Origin: Endothia cerciana
Lineage: Eukaryota > Ascomycota > Sordariomycetes > Diaporthales > Cryphonectriaceae
Direction: 5' to 3'
Assembly: GCA_026119935.1 (NCBI GenBank)
Contig: JALRMH010000086.1
Location: 1-64,000, forward strand
DNA length: 64,000 nt
Shown here: in pieces, positions 56,710-64,000 of the stretch
Layout of the letters: each line of letters opens with the position of its first letter
Position numbering within the stretch: the stretch's first letter is position 1
The notes under the pieces: model-generated
Seen by the model: the letters and a program-made list of their open reading frames with translations, nothing else
The model's database searches: none
Told to the model about the DNA's origin: nothing
Position numbers and translations under genes: made by a program

Positions 56710-57312
56710 CTAAATAGAGCTCGCGGGACATCCTGCCGTCGAAATTGCGTTCCCTGTACCTGGTTCTCCACTCGGTCCAGCATTCTCCATGTTCCGATCA
56801 TTGCTCGTATCTGATTTTTTGCGCTCATTCTGGTGGACACGCCTTCTCACATCTTCATTCATCGAGGGACGATGTCGGAAGGAGTCGAACATATCCTTGG
56901 TGTGGCGGTTGCGGTTGTCGGGGTCATCTTGGTGTTCTAGATGGTTACGAAGAGAGGGTTCATACCAGATGAGGGCGTCCTTCTCAAGGCGGGTACCTGC
57001 CAGGATGACTTTTTCATGTTCCTGAGCGAACTGGGCTGCATTGTGCAAGAAGTAGGCCTTGCAGTGAGTGAGAAAGCCCTGGAGGGTCTTCTGATTACCG
57101 TCATACATGGCGGGTTTGTCCATCTTGTAGACCTTGCTGTTGGTGGGGAATGTAGGGGCGGTACTTCCCTGTTGGTAACCTTGGAGTGTAGCATCCTGTT
57201 GCTGCTGCTGGATTTGCAACTGTTCAATGCGTCGAGTGAGCTGGTACACTTGGTTGACCAATTCTTCCTGAGTCGGAATGCGGGAGGACGAAGTAGGCGT
57301 GTGAGGAGCCAT
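56710..57312 (-). pseudogene. Gypsy-type gag, truncated
   Basis: The 200-codon frame starts MAPHTPTSSSRIPTQEELVN, has a Gln-rich coiled coil, then the gag core (MYDGNQKTLQGFLTHCKAYF, ILAGTRLEKDALIWYEPSLR). Past NHLEHQDDPDNRNRHTKDMF it switches to a short unrelated tail and stops, so the capsid and zinc-knuckle parts and all of pol are missing. It sits 60 bp inside the LTR at 57373-57813. It is a remnant of a Ty3/gypsy element. Confidence 0.85.
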
Positions 57313-57372
57313 CGTGTTCCGTATTGCTCAAGGGGGTAACACTGAACCGTTCTTGAACAAGAGTTGTCAAAA

Positions 57373-57813
57373 TGTAATGAGCACTGCAGTGCTGAATCGT
57401 AACTGAGGTACACAAAGGGTTTATGCTAACAAGAGCGATGTCGAGGTGTAAGTCCTTGAATACGGAACAACTGTAACTGACGGGGGGATGCAAGTGTTCA
57501 CTGCTTTTGGGGCTATCAGACTACAGAGGTAATCTGATACTTAGATTGACGACTGAAGAACTATCTACTGAATCTATCTAGGGGTGGTAATAACTGCGGT
57601 TATATATCCAGCTCTTTATTGTGGCTCGGTTGGATCGATATCGAGCCCATCGATCCTTGGTGTGTACCTTCAACTGGATCGATATCGAGCCTATCGATCC
57701 TCCATAACTCTGGGTTATATGATCAATGCTTTGTCAGGACGTTGGGTCCTTGACACCTGGTCCTCGTTGCTCGTGACCTGTTTTGTGACCTGCATGTTGG
57801 ATGGGTCATAACA
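57373..57813 (-). mobile_element. Complete LTR of the gypsy element (5' LTR)
   Basis: The 441-bp unit begins TGTTATGACCC and ends CTCATTACA on the minus strand; the ends TGTTATGA and TCATTACA are inverted copies with one mismatch. It contains two 25-bp palindromes (57632-57656 and 57676-57700). The gag start lies 61 bp further on. No second LTR is found in the expected position, so the element is incomplete. Confidence 0.8.
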
Positions 57814-57872
57814 CACAGGTACAGTGGCACCTTCACCCCTTATTACAACCTGGTCCCTTGTTGGCAGGACCT

Positions 57873-57975
57873 TGTTATGACTCATCCAACATGCAGGTCG
57901 CGGAACAGGTCACGAGGTCACGAGCAACAAGGACCAGGTATCAGCAGAGTTACATAAGCAAGGGTTAGTATTGGG
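57873..57975 (+). repeat. LTR outer fragment, opposite orientation
   Basis: The start TGTTATGACTCATCCAACAT and the AGGTCACGAGCAACAAGGAC stretch copy the outer end of the LTR on the other strand, 59 bp from the end of the complete LTR. The pair forms a head-to-head junction. Confidence 0.75.
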
Positions 57976-58075
57976 ATCGCTGGGTGATGCAGCCTGGCCC
58001 TGATAAAACCGGCTGTCTGCTGAAAGTCACTACTCGTCTGGACTCGTAGTGGGCGCCAAAAAAGGGGCCCGGCCA

Positions 58076-58280
58076 AAAAGAGGCCCATTTTGAACGTATT
58101 TTTCCTATACTAATTCAACAAAGTAAGTACTTTCAAACCTATATATTTAATTAACTAAGATAGATATTTAAAAACTTTCCATATTAAAGTTATATATTTT
58201 TGAAAGCGCTATAGAATATATATTTCTTCAATTTAATTAAGAAAGATTTGAAAAAATCTTAAATTTTAAAATTATCGCTC
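58076..58280. other. AT-rich stretch
   Basis: A short AT-rich interval between LTR debris and the next frame; no feature is seen. Confidence 0.4.
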
Positions 58281-58392
58281 CAGGAGACGCAAAGCGAGCA
58301 GGCATGTCGCTTAGAGAAGGTACGGGATGAGAGCAAGAGCCTATGCGATTATACCAATGAGAACAACCTCGCTAGTGCACTTTCGCTAACTA

Positions 58393-58641
58393 ATGCGATC
58401 GGAGGGTCAGCATACAACCGAAAGACTTGTGATTATAGATGCGGATTTCATCCTCAATGACATGAATACCTGGAGGGTGTTGTCCGATCATATAGCTATA
58501 TTGCGAGGTGGGTTGCAACAACAGCTGGCTCACGAAGTCACAGACCCAGCCAGAAGAGGCAAGTTCGAGGTGCTCCACCAGCCATCATATCTGGTGAGCA
58601 ACACCCCGGGCCAGATATATGAGCTATTACCGAATGCATAA
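58393..58641 (+). CDS. Short unassigned frame
   Basis: An 82-codon frame (for example VIIDADFILNDMNTWRVLSD) with plausible composition. It ends inside the start of repeat R1 copy 2. No family was recognised. Confidence 0.2.
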   Translation: MRSEGQHTTERLVIIDADFILNDMNTWRVLSDHIAILRGGLQQQLAHEVTDPARRGKFEVLHQPSYLVSNTPGQIYELLPNA

Positions 58642-59160
58642 TGTGATGCATAGATTGACGCTGTAGGAGGGTATAGTCACTTTCTAAGCTGTGATTACAG
58701 CGCATAGTGTGTGATAATGAGTCATATTAGAACTCCGGGCTGAGCAGCCTTGTGCTTTCTTGTGCAGCAGTAGAGCTAATATGACTCACCCTTATTTGAT
58801 TGCGAGCTAGGTGTATACGCCTAACCTTACTCTGTACTAACTATAGACCCTGCAAGTATATTAAATTTCTATTTTTCCCTTAAGATTGCTAAGCGTACAA
58901 GATTAAGGCATTATAACTAAGTCTGCAATGAGCTGGTAACCTACTTTGTTATCCCTGCCAGCCTTAATGAATTGCATATAGCAAGCAATTCAGATTGATA
59001 AACAGTGCTACAGCTACTATATAAGTCTTGTGCTGCCTTCTATTATTTAATTTCATTTTCACCTTTATTTTTAGCTTGTTGCTTCAAGTCTGCTGATCGC
59101 CTGACTCTTTATCTATTATTATAGCAGGTGCTTCATCTTCTTTGTCTCAGGGTGAGAATA
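58625..59160 (+). repeat. Dispersed repeat R1, copy 2
   Basis: It matches 20065-20645 in direct orientation with about 90 percent identity by eye outside the two indels described there. Flanks differ from those of copy 1. Confidence 0.9.
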
Positions 59161-59380
59161 TAAGAGGTGTGAAGAGGCAAGTAAATTAGCAAAATATTGT
59201 TTTGGAAGCATAATTATATAAACTCGTTAGTTTTATAGCTATCGTAGCTATTTAGGATCAACAGTCTAGCTTCTGAGGGATCTGCTGGCTGGCTATAAGA
59301 GATAAAGATCTTTTTCAGCTATTCAAGCGCTATTTTATTATTTATCTATCTAGTTTAAGTAGCTGTAAACTTATAATAAG

Positions 59381-59670
59381 CACTGCAGTTATCCGAAGAT
59401 TCCTAAGTACTGATTAGGTTTATGCTAATAAGAGCGATATCGAAGTATAAGTCTTTGAATACAGAAATATATAAGTCCTGATGCAAGTATTCACTGCCTT
59501 TAAGGCTATTCAAGTATATATTAAATAAATACTTAGATTAACGATTAAAGAGCTATATACTTAGTTTTATCTAACAGTAATAAATATATAGTTATATATC
59601 TAGCTTCTCAGTATAGCTCGTTAGGATTGCTAGCGATCCTAGCGATCCTCCCTGTTATACACTGTAGTAG
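59381..59670 (-). repeat. LTR fragment, RIP-changed
   Basis: The order AATAAGCACTGCAG, GTTTATGCTAATAAGAGCG, TTCACTGCCTTTAAGGCT and a GCGATCC palindrome remnant (59637-59660) follows the LTR family. The outer end is missing. Confidence 0.75.
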
Positions 59671-59764
59671 AAGGCGCTACTGTATTACATAGATCAAAAG
59701 ATCAGCTATATTCGAACACTCTGTTCGAATATTCCTTCCAACTGTATATATAGCTTACGCCTGG

Positions 59765-59830
59765 ACTACAGGTTGTAATAGCCTGCTTCGAAGAAGGTCG
59801 CGAGTTCGATCTTCTCCGGGACTATTTCTT
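59765..59830 (+). other. tRNA-like segment
   Basis: An A-box-like TAGCTTACGCCTGG (near 59752) is followed by GGTCGCGAGTTCGATCTTC, a T-arm-like sequence with one broken pair, and then CCGGGACTA and a T-run. The anticodon loop lacks the T33 of a real tRNA. A tRNA-derived SINE or pseudogene fits best. Confidence 0.25.
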
Positions 59831-60029
59831 TTTTCCCTTTACGATCTTCAACACCCAGGTACCGTCTTCTTTACCCTTGGCTAGCGCTAGGTCTGTACGC
59901 AGAAGGCGATGTTTATATAAATTTCCAAGGCGCTCTGACTGCCCCCTTCTTTATCTTGCTCACTTGGTCAAGCTCTTCCACAGCTTTGCCTTCCGAAAGC
60001 CTTCTTTTGTCTTATTTTTATAGTCTTGC

Positions 60030-60165
60030 AATGCATCCCTCTTTCCTTAATATCGATGCTGATAAAGCTTAAGATATTGTCGATAAGCTGGCTGATGAGA
60101 TTTCACTGCTTTTTGCGCTAGCAATATCTAAGGCTCGAGCTAGAATTCAGAAGGTCTAGAACTAG
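60030..60165 (+). pseudogene. Start of a decayed frame entering the AT-rich block
   Basis: After a promoter-like pyrimidine stretch the frame reads MHPSFLNIDADKA, stop, DIVDKLADEISLLFALAISK and then stops. It may be the beginning of an element gene before RIP erosion. No family was recognised. Confidence 0.3.
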
Positions 60166-63100
60166 TGAGTAGCTTTAATTTACTATATATAGAATTTTTT
60201 AAGCTTTAGCTGAAATAAAAAAGGTTCTAGATAATACTTAATAGAGATCTTGAATAAATTTAGATAGATTTATACTAACTAAGTCCTTTATAAGACAAAG
60301 CAGTCTATCTTTATATAAAGTTCTTGAAAGTCTATACGAAGATATATAAATATAAAGTGTTAAGTCTTAGGCTAGAAGAATACTAGATTATGCAAACTAT
60401 TTATAGAAGTACTACTTTACTTTCTTATTAGTATTCTTTAGTCTTTAACTTTAATTAAACTATACTTGCTTAAAAGAGGAAAGATAATCTTAATTATAAG
60501 TCTTAATAGTCTTTAAAAGCTTATAAAGGCTTATATATAGCTGTTTATTCTAAGCTTGTTTTTAAAATTATTAAAGTAAGAGTAATATTAATTTAATAAC
60601 TTTTTAAATAAAATAAGCCAGCTGCTAATATATATATTAGTAAATTAAAAATTATATTAAAAGCTTAAAGCTTAAGTATAAGTAAATTTTTATTAAAAAA
60701 AAAGTAATAGCTAAGAATATTATCTTTTTTATAAAGATTTTTTAATAATAAGCTAAAGATATCTTTTATAAGCCTGCTATATAAATTGCTTTTTATCTAA
60801 TGCTGCTTCTTAGTAATATTAATAGCTTTTGTTTAAATTATTTTATAGATTTTAAATATAGTTAAATAGCTTTTAATTTAATACTTGATTTTAAAAAAAA
60901 GAGGCGATTTACTGCTACTTTTACTATATATTAAAATAAATAGCAGGCTAGTATTATTAAAAAAGATTAAGCAGATATATATATATTAAATTATTTTTGA
61001 GAATTAAAGCTATATAAAATGCTAATACAGATTCTTTATAGCTTAAGCTTTTCTATTATAATAAGCCTGAAGAGTCTCTTTTGCTCTATTAGTCTTATTA
61101 TTAGCTAGGCTTTTATAAATAAAGCGTTTAATATTCTAATAGACTTACTTAATAAGTTGCTATTAAAGCTAAACTTTAAAGATAAAAAACGCTTAAGAAT
61201 AAAGTAGAAAAGTAATATAATAAACAGACTAATATTCTTTATTAATTACTATATCTTTAAAGCGCTATAAGCTTATATAACGCTTGTTGTTAAATATTTT
61301 AAATAAGTCTATCTATATTTATTATATATTAGCGCAGTAAATTAGCTTAATAATATACAACTTTAGCTTTTATAAACTAACCTAAAGTTAACTTTTTATA
61401 TTAAAGATATACTTAAGCTAGTATTATAAAATTATATATTGTTTTATAATAGTACAACTTTTTAATATAGCTATTAAGTAAGATAGATTCGAGAGAATCT
61501 TTTGCTGACTCTTTTTTTAAAAGCTTTAACTAACAAAGACTTATTTGCATTACTATACTAGTTATCTTTAGACTATAATAGCAAGGCTTTTATATATATA
61601 AAGCAAAGCAATATTAACTATTAAGAATGTATTTGTAATAATTTATAATAATATATAGAATAAAGTAATATATAGTATTGCTTTATTATTATTTAAAGTT
61701 TAATGCACCTGCTGTTTACTAAAAGGCAATAATAGTACTTTTAAAATATATATAATTTAAAAGCTTATAGAAAAGCAACTAATAGTCTAATAGCGCTATA
61801 TATGAATTATATATATTAATCTATTTATACAAGTACTTCTTCGACTACAGATATAATTATATTGCTTTTAAAGCTAGCTGATATTACTACTCTCGACTTT
61901 ATAAAGTTATATATTAAAAGCTTAGTTATATATTAAGCTATCAATACAGACTTGCTTTATTTGTCTTTTGCTCTCTAGCTAATATTAAAAGATAAGCTTA
62001 AAAGCAAGGAAGAAGAGGTACTAAATAAGCTCTGAAAGGAGCTAGCTGTTATTAACAGAGTTCGATATCTTCTTTATTAGAAATCTTAAAAAAATATATC
62101 TGCTCTATTACAACATTATAACAAGGTGTATAAAGCAATATTAAGCAGACTATTTTCCTACTCTGAGAGCGATAGCTATATTATTAATAGCTAGAACAAC
62201 TAAATAGCTTATATTTAGTCTTGCTATAAAGCTTATAATATACTTAAGCGCAAGATTTTAAAAGGTATTATATACTTTCTCTATAACAGGATTTTCGCTT
62301 TAATAAATAGACTATCGAGATACACTATATAGATTTACTAACAAGACTTTAAAAACTTATTCCCCTACCTAGTGTGCTGCAAGTAGTATATAATTAGCAG
62401 TTTATCTGATTTATTTTTTATATTTTCTGTTTATTATTTCTTTGCTTCTATCGATTTAGTTTCTCAACCCTCTTTTCTCTTTATAGTAAACTTCTACTTT
62501 ATGCCCTTATATACTACTAAACTTAAAATAAAAGGTATCTTATTAACTTATATTTATATAAAATAGATTAAATATTATATTTAGATAGATAATTATAATA
62601 AATTAATTCTAATTATTTAATAAAGTGCTCTTTATACTTTTATACTTTACAAAGAATTACCTTTAGTTAACTTATAAAATTAATAGTTAGTATTTTCTTA
62701 ATTATTAATTAACTCCTTTTTAAATATAACTAATCTTTTATTAGGATTATAATTTTATTTATAAAACTTAATAGTTTTAATAATTTCACTATTTGCACTA
62801 TAATTAATAAATGCAAATCTAGAAAAGCACTTAAAAAAAAGACTTAAAATCGTATATAAATAAATACTGCTTGCTAAGCAAAGCTCTAATAGCTATAAAA
62901 GCTCTTATATTAGTCTTTCTCTTTGCTCTTGAGATATATTTTCGCTGCTCTTTAATAGCAAGGTTAAAATCTATTAAAAACAAAAGCTAAAATAAATTAC
63001 TACTTTCTTTATTAATTATAAAGTTATTAATAGAAATATCTTTATAAAGAATACCTGCTTTATATAGAGACTTATAACCTTCGATGCAGCTCTATAAAGC

Positions 63101-63640
63101 GCTAAGCAGTGCTGATCGATAGCTTGCTATATAAATAGACTTACTGTAGTTTTAGAGAATAATATAGCAATAAACTCGGTTTAGCAGAGGGCTTAGATGC
63201 TTTATTAAAAATATAAAGCAGGATTATTTATTTAAAGATATAGAGAAACTGCTTTAGCTAGAAGTGTGCTTCCTTGAAATACTGCTGCTAGGATAGCCTT
63301 TCTACAGCATATATTTTAATCATCTACTTTAAAGTATTGAATATTCAAGCTAGTTTATCGCTATTATAATATTTAAGCTTTATCGAATATTATTTCGAAT
63401 ATTATTATCTATTTAGCTAACTTAGACTGTTTTGTAATAATAGTACCGGGCTATATTAATAACTCCTTTTTCTATTACTTTATATAAGAGATCGCCTTCT
63501 TCCTTGCATTCAGGATATTGCTATAAGTTTTTAATAATAAGCTGTGTTTTTAGATTTTTCTCGAGATAAGCTTTCTAATAAGTCGTTGCCTGGCTAGCTA
63601 TGCAATATAATTATAGCATTGTTTCATCGATAATAATCCG
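60166..63640. other. Large AT-rich RIP-like block
   Basis: About 3.5 kb dominated by TA words. TAA, TAG and ATA occur in all frames, and no usable frame is left. The size suits a retroelement or DNA transposon, but no domain survives to read. Confidence 0.65.
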
Positions 63641-64000
63641 CTCGCTAGAGCTGTTCTGTATAATAGGATTATTGGATCGAACCTAAGCTGTTCCTCATTC
63701 ATCTAAAGAAAACCGAAAATCGTAGATACAAAACGTAGCCTATAGACTTTCAATTTGCTGCACGGGCAGGCGGTAGCGAAGCAGAGGCCAATACTATGCG
63801 ACTAGGCCCGAGCTGGGTGACGCAGCCTGGCTCAGGAGGCAATGTGAAGATGATAAGAGTCAATGCAACGCCTATATTCTTAGTATATCGATGCGAGGTC
63901 ACTTCGCAACGAGTATAGATGCAGAGCTCGAGCGCAAGCGGTTTACGCACCTGTGACAGCAAACGTACAGCCTGTAGCCGGACAAGATAGATGATTTACA
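63641..64000. other. Return to normal composition at the right edge
   Basis: A 70-codon minus frame (63962-63750) has no domain. A GTGACGCAGCCTGGC word recalls GTGATGCAGCCTGGC at 57984, hinting at another shared repeat. Confidence 0.3.

Noticed and set aside
60166..63640. CRISPR-like or tandem array in the AT-rich block
   Set aside because: The recurring TA words have no regular period or conserved spacer, and the organism is a fungus.

Overview
This looks like a repeat-rich accessory or subtelomere-like segment of a filamentous ascomycete (Pezizomycotina) genome. The evidence is short GT-AG introns of about 54-120 bp, fungal protein families (bZIP, C2H2, Clr5, FHA-kinase), LTR retroelement remnants, and long AT-rich blocks full of TAG/TAA codons where the reading frame is otherwise intact. 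That last pattern is the footprint expected of repeat-induced point mutation (RIP). I cannot name the species.

Layout. 0-5.3 kb: AT-rich start, a 29-A tract, a bZIP-like gene (1532-2683) with a 30-bp perfect palindrome in its basic region, a decayed coiled-coil frame and an inverted partial gene duplicate. 5.3-10.7 kb: a GC-rich island with a divergent gene pair, a two-exon gene of unknown function (5378-7507, -) and a three-exon FHA-protein kinase gene (7844-10728, +) with one in-frame TGA. 10.7-24 kb: a C2H2 gene, repeat copies, RIP-eroded DNA, LTR fragments and an orphan gene (20631-21493). 24-32.4 kb: gag and LTR debris, a PD-(D/E)XK-like gene, pieces of copia integrase and gypsy RNase H, a long hairpin and a RIP-damaged ABC transporter. 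32.4-47 kb: dispersed repeats, AT-rich blocks, a dead bZIP gene and one intact coiled-coil gene (41413-42828). 47.4-55.7 kb: a RIP-damaged frame joining sirtuin, Ulp1-type protease and SET-like regions (47980-52135), a pogo-type helix-turn-helix fragment, a Clr5 gene and an intact gene with a dual-acylation N terminus (54110-55648). 55.7-64 kb: an LTR with truncated gag, more repeat copies and a large AT-rich block.

Most of the sequence is mobile-element wreckage. The genes that still look intact are 1532-2683, 5378-7507, 11912-12601, 41413-42828 and 54110-55648. The best candidate for something undescribed is the 47980-52135 frame: one continuous frame of about 1,360 codons, interrupted by 17 stops that are all TAG or TAA, encodes deacetylase, SUMO-protease-like and methyltransferase-like regions in one ancestral polypeptide.
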